Positions 1 through 6,240 of a stretch of DNA of 22,007 bases are shown piece after piece. Location of the stretch: assembly GCA_013287095.1 (NCBI GenBank), contig JABDEJ010000037.1, positions 1 to 22,007 of the forward strand, written 5' to 3'. Positions within the stretch are counted from its first letter, which is position 1. Every line of letters starts with the position of its first letter. A program made the position numbers and the translations under genes. This DNA comes from Bacteroidota bacterium. Lineage in GTDB: Bacteria; Bacteroidota; Bacteroidia; CAILMK01. The notes beneath the pieces are model-generated. The model was not told where the DNA came from and ran no database searches. It worked only from the letters and a program-made list of their open reading frames with translations.

Positions 1-25
1 AAAGACCTTAATAATTGCTTGACAT

Positions 26-55
26 TTTGTTGTTTTATAGGAATGTCTTAAATTG
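26..55 (+). promoter_or_regulatory. Candidate Bacteroidota promoter of the T9SS cargo gene
   Basis: A TTTG at 26-29 is followed after 19 bases by TAAATTG at 49-55, which resembles the -33 TTTG / -7 TAnnTTTG promoter of Bacteroidota with one base missing from the -7 box. The ATG of the downstream gene is at 86. The call rests on consensus only. Confidence 0.4.
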
Positions 56-85
56 CACCCACTATCAAAGAAATTAACAAAAAAA

Positions 86-2392
86 ATGAAACAAAGTTTA
101 CTAATCCTCAGCCTGATTATATTAGGTGTAGGACAGGCTTTCAGCCAAAATTATTATTACTATACCAGTCCAGGTTCCACTCCACCTTTTAACTGGGAAG
201 AGAATAGTAAAACTGCTACCGCGGCTACTCTTATTGCTGCGCCGGCAAACGATGTGCTTTCAAGCGCTCAAACCATCCCTTTTAGCTGGTCATTTTATGG
301 TCAGACTGTAACCAGTTACAAAGCAAGTGACAATGGATATATTACATTTGACCCAAATGCAACAAAAAGCTATCCAAACAGTGTTGCATTGCCAGATACA
401 GCCTCAGCAGCACCCAAAAGCGCTATTTTTGCATTATGGACTGATCTAAGTATCCCTTCAATTCCGGCAGGTGAAACAGCTATTGGCCCAGCAGTATTAT
501 CCTGGACTTATGGTACAGCTCCTAACAGGGTACATGTCATTGAGTGGGCTTATGCTGGCAAACAAGGCGTGGCCTTAAGTGGATCAAATGAATTTATCTT
601 TTGTATCCAACTATATGAAGGCGGGGGGTTTGATATCGTCCACACTCTTGACATTGGAGCTATCAATAATGCCGTGATAGGTGTTCAAAATGGAGATGGC
701 ACTTTAGGTAAAATGGTAGACGGAAGCCCATATTTAGGGGCTATTAATCCAACAGGCTCAGGTGCAAATGCTGCTGACATTGTATATACATTTAAATATG
801 GCGTTCAACCAGTACTTGATGCGGCTCTCACAGCTAATGTAACCTCACAAAATAGTTATTTCAGGAGAACGGTGCCTACATTTGTAAATAATGACAATTC
901 GGTGGTAATATCAGGATCCATTGTCAATAATGGAGCTGTACCCATAACCAGTGTCACATTTAACTATACTGTAGATGGAGGCCCAATTCAAACTGATAAA
1001 TTAACGGGTATAAATGCGCAACGCAGCGGAGGAACAGCAAGTTTTTATAACAGCAAGTTTTACACTGCTACAGGACCTGGTCAATTTCATAACGTTAATA
1101 TCTGGATAAGTAATTTCAATGACTCACTCGTAAATCACGAAACAGGCAAAGATTCCTTATCACAGCAAATATTTGTTATAAATGGTGGAACATTTAACAT
1201 TACAAAACAACCACTTATCGAGGAAATTACTGGGGCCTGGTGTGGATTTTGCCCTGACGGGCACTTAGATGCCACTGCAATTATTAATGAAAACCCTCAA
1301 GTGATTGTGGTGACCCAGCATACCACTGATTCCATGATGACAAGCAACAGTGCTGATTTTGCCAATTTCTTTGGGCAAGGATTGGAAGCCGCGCCTTTTG
1401 CTACCATAGACAGGCATTATTATACCGATGATGCCACCATTCAGGCTGCTCAGGCTTCTCTTGCGTTTGATCGTTCTTATTGGTCAGAAGGCGTTAATGA
1501 TCAGCTCAATACTTCAAGCATACCTGTTTCACTTGAAATACCAACCAAGACATGGGATTCTACAACAAGGACAATAACTTTTACGGTTACTGGTAGTTTC
1601 AAGGATTATGCAGGCGGCAACCTCATGTTGAATGCTTATGTATGTGAAGATAGTTTAAGGGGCTCTAATTCTGAACCTTATACAAACCAGTTTGGATGGA
1701 ACCAACACAACTACTACAGTAAACTCTGGACACCTGCAGTTATCAATGCTCCTACCAGCCCATTATATAACGAACCGGCAAGTATGATAGGATACAAACA
1801 CAACCACGTGGTCCGCAAAGCATTGACCGGTTCATGGGGAGTTCCATTAACAGGTACCAACCCTGCCATTGCAACGCCAAACCAGACTTTTACCAAAACC
1901 TTTACCTACACCATGCCTAAGGAAACCAAGGTAAAATATCCAGGAGAAAAGGCAGCTATTGATGATTTTTATTCAACAGTACCAGGAAGAGGTAATAACA
2001 AACCTGATATGACTTATCTTGTAGCTTTTGTTTCGTGCTACAACGCTACCGATCCTACTTATAATGAAATATTGAATGCTACCCAACAACCACTATTTGG
2101 CTGGAGCGCGGGTGTGGCAAAATATAATGTAAATATTGATAAGATCAGCATGTACCCAAATCCAGCATCAAGCAGCACAAACATTGAATACACTTTGACT
2201 AAGTCAACAGACCTTACCATTGAAGTATATAATGTGATGGGCCAGAAAGTACAGACAGTATTGTCAGGCAACCAGGTTGCAGGTCTTCATACCATCAGCA
2301 TGGATGCAAGTCACTTAAGCAATGGGCTTTACTTTGTAACCTTTATCAGCAATGGCTCAAAAACCACAAAACAACTGATGATCCAGAAATAA
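86..2392 (+). CDS. Secreted T9SS cargo protein with Omp28/thioredoxin-like CxxC domain
   Basis: A 768-residue exported protein. The open frame extends up to a TTG at 53, but the ATG at 86 gives a proper signal peptide (Met-Lys, a hydrophobic stretch, then AFSQ), so I chose it. The N-terminal 300 residues look like beta-sandwich modules. Around residues 380-400 lies an Omp28-type segment with AWCGFCPDG, a thioredoxin-like CxxC at Cys386 and Cys389. The last 80 residues form a typical T9SS type A sorting domain: MYPNPASSS, then VYNVMGQKV, then LSNGLYFVTF, and a basic C-terminus. By family knowledge such proteins cross the outer membrane by T9SS and are released or anchored on the surface, and Omp28-like proteins may have thiol-disulfide activity. 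The substrate is unknown. It is a single gene, closed by a strong terminator at 2424. Confidence 0.88.
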   Translation: MKQSLLILSLIILGVGQAFSQNYYYYTSPGSTPPFNWEENSKTATAATLIAAPANDVLSSAQTIPFSWSFYGQTVTSYKASDNGYITFDPNATKSYPNSVALPDTASAAPKSAIFALWTDLSIPSIPAGETAIGPAVLSWTYGTAPNRVHVIEWAYAGKQGVALSGSNEFIFCIQLYEGGGFDIVHTLDIGAINNAVIGVQNGDGTLGKMVDGSPYLGAINPTGSGANAADIVYTFKYGVQPVLDAALTANVTSQNSYFRRTVPTFVNNDNSVVISGSIVNNGAVPITSVTFNYTVDGGPIQTDKLTGINAQRSGGTASFYNSKFYTATGPGQFHNVNIWISNFNDSLVNHETGKDSLSQQIFVINGGTFNITKQPLIEEITGAWCGFCPDGHLDATAIINENPQVIVVTQHTTDSMMTSNSADFANFFGQGLEAAPFATIDRHYYTDDATIQAAQASLAFDRSYWSEGVNDQLNTSSIPVSLEIPTKTWDSTTRTITFTVTGSFKDYAGGNLMLNAYVCEDSLRGSNSEPYTNQFGWNQHNYYSKLWTPAVINAPTSPLYNEPASMIGYKHNHVVRKALTGSWGVPLTGTNPAIATPNQTFTKTFTYTMPKETKVKYPGEKAAIDDFYSTVPGRGNNKPDMTYLVAFVSCYNATDPTYNEILNATQQPLFGWSAGVAKYNVNIDKISMYPNPASSSTNIEYTLTKSTDLTIEVYNVMGQKVQTVLSGNQVAGLHTISMDASHLSNGLYFVTFISNGSKTTKQLMIQK

Positions 2393-2423
2393 GAAGTTTC
2401 ATTTTTTAGATTTTAAATTTGTT

Positions 2424-2456
2424 AAAAAAGCCCTCTGGAAACAGGGGGCTTTTTTT
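2424..2456 (+). terminator. Intrinsic terminator of the T9SS cargo gene
   Basis: AGCCCTCTG and CAGGGGGCT form a 9-bp stem with one G.T pair and a GAAA tetraloop. An A-run precedes the stem and a T7 run follows it. It lies 32 bases after the stop codon. The flanking A-run means it could also act in the opposite direction. Confidence 0.88.
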
Positions 2457-2460
2457 GTGT

Positions 2461-2886
2461 CCTCGTCATTTCGACCCTCCTTGTCATTTCGACCCTCCTT
2501 GTCATTTCGACGATAGGAGAAATCCCCCTCCTTGTCATTTCGACCCTCCTTGTCATTTCGACGATAGGAGAAATCCCCCTCCTTGTCATTTCGACCCTCC
2601 TTGTCATTTCGACGATAGGAGAAATCCCCCTCCTTGTCATTTCGACCCTCCTTGTCATTTCGACGATAGGAGAAATCTCCCTCTTTGTCATTTCGACCCT
2701 CTTTGTCATTTCGACCCTCCTTGTCATTTCGACGATAGGAGAAATCTCCCTCTTTGTCATTTCGACCCTCCTTGTCATTTCGACGATAGGAGAAATCTCC
2801 CTCCTTGTCATTTCGACCCTCCTTGTCATTTCGACGATAGGAGAAATCTTTTTCACTATCATTTCGAGCGCAGCGAGAAATCTGAT
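2461..2886 (+). repeat. Left REP-like array, A/B modules ending in a C palindrome
   Basis: The array is built from an 18-bp module A (starting TTGTCATTTCGACCC) and a 33-bp module B (starting TTGTCATTTCGACGATAGGA, ending GAAATCCCCCTCC). Reading order is A-A-B-A-B-A-B-A-B-A-A-B-A-B-A-B, giving nine A and seven B, then one terminal module C at 2857-2886 (TATCATTTCGAGCGC... GAGAAATCTGAT). Each A+B period is 51 bp. B and C carry inverted ATTTC/GAAAT ends, so each can form a hairpin. Units far from the gene have AAATCCCCC, units near it AAATCTCCC, so there is a sequence gradient along the array. The 51-bp period is a multiple of three and leaves long open frames on both strands, which I regard as non-genic. 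Confidence 0.93.
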
Positions 2887-2918
2887 AAAAGAGCCAATAT
2901 TATCATTTAAAGAATATC

Positions 2919-2926
2919 TATTTTTG
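2919..2926 (+). promoter_or_regulatory. -7 promoter box of the GIY-YIG gene
   Basis: TATTTTTG is a full match to TAnnTTTG. Only four bases separate it from the ATG at 2931, so transcription from this box would give a leaderless or nearly leaderless mRNA. It lies between the terminal C repeat and the gene, so the gene appears to have its own promoter inside the island. Confidence 0.5.
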
Positions 2927-2930
2927 CTTT

Positions 2931-3227
2931 ATGACAGGCCATAACTATTATACATATATCACCACCAACCCTGGGAAAACAACACTTTATATCGGTGTTA
3001 CCAATAATCTGTTAAGGAGATTATCAGAACATTTTGATAATGCAGGACAGCCAGAAACTTTTGCTGGACGTTATCATTGCTATAACCTGATATATTATGA
3101 ATTAACAAGCGATGTAAATATTGCCATTGCCCGTGAAAAGGAAATTAAAAAATGGAATAGAAAAAAGAAGGAAGACTTGATTAGAGCATTAAACCCCGAA
3201 TGGAAATTTTTGAATAGTGAAGTTTGA
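2931..3227 (+). CDS. Small GIY-YIG endonuclease-like protein flanked by mirrored repeat arrays
   Basis: A 98-residue single-domain GIY-YIG protein of the small URI/YhbQ-like type. The GIY half is YTYI at residues 8-10 and the YIG half is LYIGVTN at 19-25. The likely catalytic arginine is in NNLLRRLSEH (29-30), and the likely metal-binding glutamate is in IAREKEIKKW (Glu69). The NPEW signature at 88-91 closes the domain. The family cuts DNA at single sites using one divalent metal ion. No separate DNA-binding domain is present, so target choice would depend on the compact domain or on a DNA structure. It is flanked by repeat arrays in opposite orientation (2461-2886 and 3267-3570), suggesting it acts on, or moves with, these hairpin-forming repeats. 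That role is inferred. A general repair nuclease is the main alternative. Confidence 0.88.
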   Translation: MTGHNYYTYITTNPGKTTLYIGVTNNLLRRLSEHFDNAGQPETFAGRYHCYNLIYYELTSDVNIAIAREKEIKKWNRKKKEDLIRALNPEWKFLNSEV

Positions 3228-3266
3228 TGATGGTATCTGGCTCTTCAAAACGATTTTTTCTAAAGG

Positions 3267-3395
3267 CCTCAATCAGATTTCTCGCTGAGCATTCGGGTTT
3301 TCGCTACTGCCTCAATCAGATTTCTCGCTGCGCATTCGGGTTCTCGCTACTGCCTCAATCAGATTTCTCGCTGCGCATTCGGGTTCTCGCTACTG
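3267..3395. repeat. Three perfect-length 43-bp tandem repeats
   Basis: Units start at 3267, 3310 and 3353 with CCTCAATCAG and are each exactly 43 bp. A fourth start at 3396 runs directly into the complete C' palindrome. Each unit contains the first part of C' (ATCAGATTTCTCGCTG), then an unrelated insert starting ATTCGGGTT. The units differ at only one or two bases (GAGC/GCGC and GTTTT/GTTCT), so the expansion looks recent. Confidence 0.92.
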
Positions 3396-3570
3396 CCTCA
3401 ATCAGATTTCTCGCTGCGCTCGAAATGACAGTTAAGGAGATTTCTCCTATCGTCGAAATGACAAAGGGGGGAATCGAAATGACAAAGAGGAGGATCGAAA
3501 TGGACAAAGAGGGAAACTGAAATGACAAAGGGGGGGAATCGAAATGACGAAGATGGGAACTGAAATGACA
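3396..3570 (-). repeat. Right REP-like array C'-B'-A', inverse orientation to the left array
   Basis: Reading away from the GIY-YIG gene: C' at 3401-3430 (29 of 30 bases complementary to C at 2857-2886), B' at about 3431-3463 (GGAGATTTCTCCTATCGTCG then AAATGACA), then five degenerate A' modules, each ending in TCGAAATGACA or a variant (CTGAAATGACA, CGAAATGGACA). The module order is the mirror image of the left array. The A' copies are more diverged than the A copies. Confidence 0.9.
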
Positions 3571-3572
3571 TG

Positions 3573-3640
3573 TGCGTCAGCCAATTATCACAACTTGTCC
3601 CGAGCTTTTCGGGATCATCACATTGCCTAATTGTCTAATT
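3573..3640 (-). repeat. 3'-end hairpin repeat (family with 7767-7836), downstream of the RlpA operon
   Basis: In the sense of the upstream minus-strand gene, the element has TCCCGA-AAAGC-TCGGGA (6-bp stem, 5-base loop), then ACAAGTTGTGATAATTGG and CTGACGCA. It overlaps the stop codon of the lipoprotein gene by a few bases. The same order is found after rdgB at 7836-7767. There is no T-tract after the stem, so it is not a classical terminator, although it may stabilise or end the transcript. Confidence 0.75.
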
Positions 3641-4093
3641 TTTTACCTTCACACTATCCTTCCTTGGTATGGTATCCATATCAATAGGAATGCCTTTCAG
3701 ATAGTCGTCCATGTTACGGAGCATGGCGTCCACGCTTTGGTTGTAATGCGTCCAGCGCTCCTTGATTCTCCTGGTGGAGGCTTCGGTATTGGCAACCAAT
3801 ATTTTGAGTTTTAATTCGTAATCAGCTTTTTCGGCATTTAAAGAATCTATTGTGCTCTTGGAAGCAGCCTCCAATGAAGGCTTGCCCTGCAAATGCTTTA
3901 ATTTATCTGTAACGATCCTGATCTTCCGGTTCAGGTCAAACTTGTGTATTTCCCTTTGTTGTTTGATGTAATCAAGGGCAATTTGCAGTGACCTTTGGGA
4001 TTCCTGTTTTACCCTCTCTTCTTTTATTCCACCCGTACAGCTATATAAAAGCATGAATATCAATCCGAATATTATTGATCCCCTTCTATTCAT
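3635..4093 (-). CDS. Small coiled-coil lipoprotein downstream of RlpA
   Basis: A 152-residue predicted lipoprotein. The N-terminus is short and basic, then hydrophobic, with the lipobox LYSC and lipidation Cys19. The rest is highly charged and helical, with likely coiled coil at about residues 25-125 (for example NAEKADYELKLKILVANTEA). No enzymatic motif is visible. The ATG at 4093 overlaps the end of the rlpA-like gene by eight bases, so the two are co-transcribed and probably translationally coupled. This suggests an envelope role near the peptidoglycan hydrolase. The exact function is unknown, and I recognise no family. Confidence 0.8.
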   Translation of the reverse strand: MNRRGSIIFGLIFMLLYSCTGGIKEERVKQESQRSLQIALDYIKQQREIHKFDLNRKIRIVTDKLKHLQGKPSLEAASKSTIDSLNAEKADYELKLKILVANTEASTRRIKERWTHYNQSVDAMLRNMDDYLKGIPIDMDTIPRKDSVKVKN

Positions 4094-4817
4094 TGCCTGA
4101 TCTTCTTTTATGTTTATGTGTGTTTGTTTTGATCTTTGAAACCAGTCCTTTAATACGTTTGCCCCTCAATAGCCCTAATGCCTTATCTTTTTCACTCACA
4201 TCTAAAGGCCCCAATGTTACCTTATAACATTCATGCCCTTTGAAGTTCAGTTTCAGTATAGAAACGCCCGGAACCTTATTGTGGTTCAGATATTTTTCAA
4301 GGTTATAGGCACTGTTTTTAAGACGGAAAATCCCTGCCTGAATCATGAATTCTTTATTGGTGGCCTTAGTGCCATCTAAGATTTTAATTGGTTTGGCACA
4401 TGCTGCGCTATCCTTCGTAAGAGAATCCGTGTTTAGTCCATCCTTATTCTTTATTTCTTCAGGTGTTGCCAATTCCACTTTTACCTGTGCAATCCCGCAA
4501 TTCATAAGCCTGATCTTTCTTGCAGCAGCATAAGAGAGGTCAATGATACGCCTTTTACGATGCGGGCCACGGTCATTAATCCTGACTATTGCAATCCTGT
4601 CGTTTTTCAGGTTGGTCACCTTCAGATAAGTACCAAAGGGATAGGTTCTGAAGGCCGCAGTAAAACTATCGTTACATAACCTTTCTCCACAGGCAGTGCG
4701 GCGATGGTTTGCTTTTCTTCCATAATAAGATGCAATGCCGGTACGCGGCAATTGGTTATCCGCATAAGAGTAGAAAACGAACAACAAAAACGCAGAAATA
4801 AGGATTGGATTTTTCAT
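4086..4817 (-). CDS. rlpA: RlpA-like septal lytic transglycosylase with SPOR domain
   Basis: A 243-residue exported protein. A hydrophobic signal segment occupies residues 4-19. The RlpA double-psi beta-barrel follows at about 27-105: GIASYYGRK, TACGERL with the conserved acid Glu45, and VRINDRGP with Asp82. A SPOR domain follows at about 156-230 (FMIQAGIF, CYKVTLGP). By family knowledge RlpA cleaves glycan strands stripped of peptides and localises to the division septum through SPOR, which binds denuded glycan. There is no lipobox, unlike E. coli RlpA, so the protein may be periplasmic or anchored by an uncleaved signal. It heads a two-gene operon and has a promoter box and a leader hairpin immediately upstream (4819-4846). 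Confidence 0.87.
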   Translation of the reverse strand: MKNPILISAFLLFVFYSYADNQLPRTGIASYYGRKANHRRTACGERLCNDSFTAAFRTYPFGTYLKVTNLKNDRIAIVRINDRGPHRKRRIIDLSYAAARKIRLMNCGIAQVKVELATPEEIKNKDGLNTDSLTKDSAACAKPIKILDGTKATNKEFMIQAGIFRLKNSAYNLEKYLNHNKVPGVSILKLNFKGHECYKVTLGPLDVSEKDKALGLLRGKRIKGLVSKIKTNTHKHKRRSGNE

Positions 4818-4818
4818 G

Positions 4819-4846
4819 GTTCCCCTTTAGAGGAACGCCAAAAATA
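4819..4846 (-). promoter_or_regulatory. rlpA promoter box and start-adjacent leader hairpin
   Basis: On the minus strand TATTTTTG (4846-4839) matches TAnnTTTG exactly. The short leader that follows contains GTTCCTC-TAAA-GGGGAAC (4836-4819), a 7-bp stem with one G.T pair and a tetraloop, ending one base before the ATG at 4817. The SD-like AAAGGGG lies in its loop and 3' arm, so folding would hide the ribosome entry region. Confidence 0.5.
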
Positions 4847-4894
4847 AAACATTTTGGGCAGGTTGATGCCATTTTGCTCTTTTAGCCGATGCAA

Positions 4895-4997
4895 TCTTTG
4901 CGTGTTTTCCCCTTTGCGTTCTCTGCGTGAAATGTCTAAAGCAAATACTCTGAAAACAAAGCAAACCGCAAATAACTTCGCAAAGAACACAAAGGGC
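4895..4997 (-). repeat. CGCAAAG-family repeat forming a long 3' stem after the glycosyltransferase
   Basis: Two arms, CCCTTTGCGTTCTCTGCG at 4910-4927 and CGCAAAGAACACAAAGGG at 4979-4996, are inverted repeats with 16 of 18 bases matching. In RNA from the minus strand, the sense of the gene ending at 5001, both differences become G.U pairs, giving an uninterrupted 18-bp stem with a 51-base loop. The same word family recurs at 6099-6135. Confidence 0.78.
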
Positions 4998-5000
4998 TTC

Positions 5001-6044
5001 CTACCAACCTAATTTGTCAAATTTGTCCTTCTTCTGGATAAAATACTGCCAGACAATACTATGGTTGTAAACACCCGTCCGGTTTGGATTGTGGACTTTG
5101 AGTCTGGCTTCCTTGCGTTTGCGGAACCAATGTCTCAACCCGCCATAAAACTCGATATGCGCTTTAAAAATAGCTTTGTATTCTTTGGTATTCCCTGTCA
5201 TTAAGGCACGGATAGATGCAATATTATCTAATAAAATCCTGAAAATGATCCTGCCCCAGATATTTCCGGTGGTCATGTTTTTTACCATCATGATCAGGCC
5301 GTTTTTGTAATTACGGAACACTTTTGCAGGGCTTCCATAAGAGATAATGTGCCCGCCGACATGATAGACTACTGCTTCCGGACAAACCATAACCTTGTGT
5401 CCGGCATTTTTTACACGCCAGCTCAGGTCAATATCCTCCATGTGGGCATAATATTCATTGTCAAACCCACCGATGCCGTGATATATCTCGGACCTGATAA
5501 ACATGCACGCACCTGAACACCAGAACACCTCACGAATATCGTCATACTGGCCCGTATCTTCCTCTACAGTAAAAAAGATCCTGCCACGGCAGAAAGGATA
5601 TCCATATCGATCAATATATGCCCCTGCGGCACCGGAATATTCGAAATGGGTTTTTTGGTTGTAAGATTTGATCTTCGGCTGGCAGATGCCGATAGATTTA
5701 TCGCTATCCATGAGGTTTATGATCGGATCAATCCATCCTGGGGACACTTCCACATCGGAACTGATCAGCACATAATATTTTGCCTCTATAAAAGGCAGCG
5801 ATTCCACATATCCGTTCGTGAACCCCTTATTTACAGGCAACCTGATAATATTAACTTCTTTGAACCGCTCCTGCAAAAATTCGTAAGTCCCATCCGTTGA
5901 TGCATTGTCAACTACATAAACCTGCGAATAAGAAGTCTTTGTTTCCAGGATAGGTGGCAGGAATTTTTCAAGCAGGTCCTTCCCGTTATAGCTCAATACT
6001 ACAATGGCCAGTTTGGGGATTGCTTTAGGTTCTGTTTGCGACAA
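5001..6044 (-). CDS. Family 2 glycosyltransferase
   Basis: A 347-residue GT-A fold glycosyltransferase of family GT2, close to the rhamnosyltransferase-like group. Visible motifs are VVLSYNG (15-21) and VVDNASTDG (44-52) for nucleotide-sugar binding, ISSDVEV (94-100) as the DxD-like metal site, FWCSGACMFIR (174-184), and HMEDIDLSWR (201-210) with the catalytic-base region. A C-terminal basic amphipathic part (about 260-320) suggests attachment to the inner membrane. It probably adds a sugar to a lipid-linked glycan or polysaccharide; donor and acceptor cannot be told. The start is a TTG, since no ATG precedes the first beta strand and no earlier ATG, GTG or TTG start is available in frame. 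It is a single gene with repeats on both sides and no sugar-biosynthesis cluster. Confidence 0.9.
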   Translation of the reverse strand: MSQTEPKAIPKLAIVVLSYNGKDLLEKFLPPILETKTSYSQVYVVDNASTDGTYEFLQERFKEVNIIRLPVNKGFTNGYVESLPFIEAKYYVLISSDVEVSPGWIDPIINLMDSDKSIGICQPKIKSYNQKTHFEYSGAAGAYIDRYGYPFCRGRIFFTVEEDTGQYDDIREVFWCSGACMFIRSEIYHGIGGFDNEYYAHMEDIDLSWRVKNAGHKVMVCPEAVVYHVGGHIISYGSPAKVFRNYKNGLIMMVKNMTTGNIWGRIIFRILLDNIASIRALMTGNTKEYKAIFKAHIEFYGGLRHWFRKRKEARLKVHNPNRTGVYNHSIVWQYFIQKKDKFDKLGW

Positions 6045-6098
6045 AATTTCAGGGATACTTAAAAAAAGACTGCAATATTACTACTTAGTTTAGTTTTT

Positions 6099-6135
6099 AC
6101 CGCAAAGGGCGCAACGGTATCGCAAAGCAGCAAAG
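6099..6135 (+). repeat. CGCAAAG-family intergenic repeat
   Basis: ACCGCAAAGGGCGCAACGG followed by TATCGCAAAGCAGCAAAG: three or four degenerate CGCAAAG words in tandem. It belongs to the family at 4895-4997, so the glycosyltransferase gene has copies on both sides. Confidence 0.7.
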
Positions 6136-6168
6136 TTCTCATTAGCTTACTTGCTATTCGCTTTCGTT

Positions 6169-6202
6169 ACTGTTGACTGTTGACTGCTAACTGTTGACTG
6201 TT
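6169..6202 (+). repeat. TGTTGACTG heptad-like repeat
   Basis: Tandem 7-base words (TGTTGAC, TGTTGAC, TGCTAAC, TGTTGAC) directly upstream of the lpd promoter box. The 12-mer GACTGCTAACTG at 6182-6193 is identical to 17377-17388, and its complement is at 17264-17275. Confidence 0.75.
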
Positions 6203-6208
6203 TTCTCC

Positions 6209-6216
6209 TATCTTTG
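6209..6216 (+). promoter_or_regulatory. lpd -7 promoter box
   Basis: TATCTTTG fits TAnnTTTG exactly and would give a leader of about 20 bases that is A/T-rich before the ATG at 6241. No convincing -33 TTTG at normal spacing was found, as the heptad repeat occupies that region. Confidence 0.55.
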
Positions 6217-6240
6217 CACCTTTAAATTTTATAGATTATT

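Noticed and set aside
2461..2886. Possible CRISPR array
   Set aside because: The repeat units are contiguous and the intervening pieces are themselves repeats (A and B modules); there are no unique spacers and no cas genes.
2419..2910. Open frame of 163 codons over the left array (and 146 codons on the opposite strand, 2422-2862)
   Set aside because: It translates the 51-bp tandem repeat only; the frame stays open because the period is a multiple of three, and it starts inside the terminator.
3224..3520. 98-codon open frame after the GIY-YIG gene
   Set aside because: It lies wholly in the 43-bp repeats and the C'/B'/A' modules, with no protein-like composition.
3572..3814. 80-codon plus-strand open frame
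   Set aside because: Antisense to the coiled-coil lipoprotein gene and the hairpin repeat; no start signal or family character.
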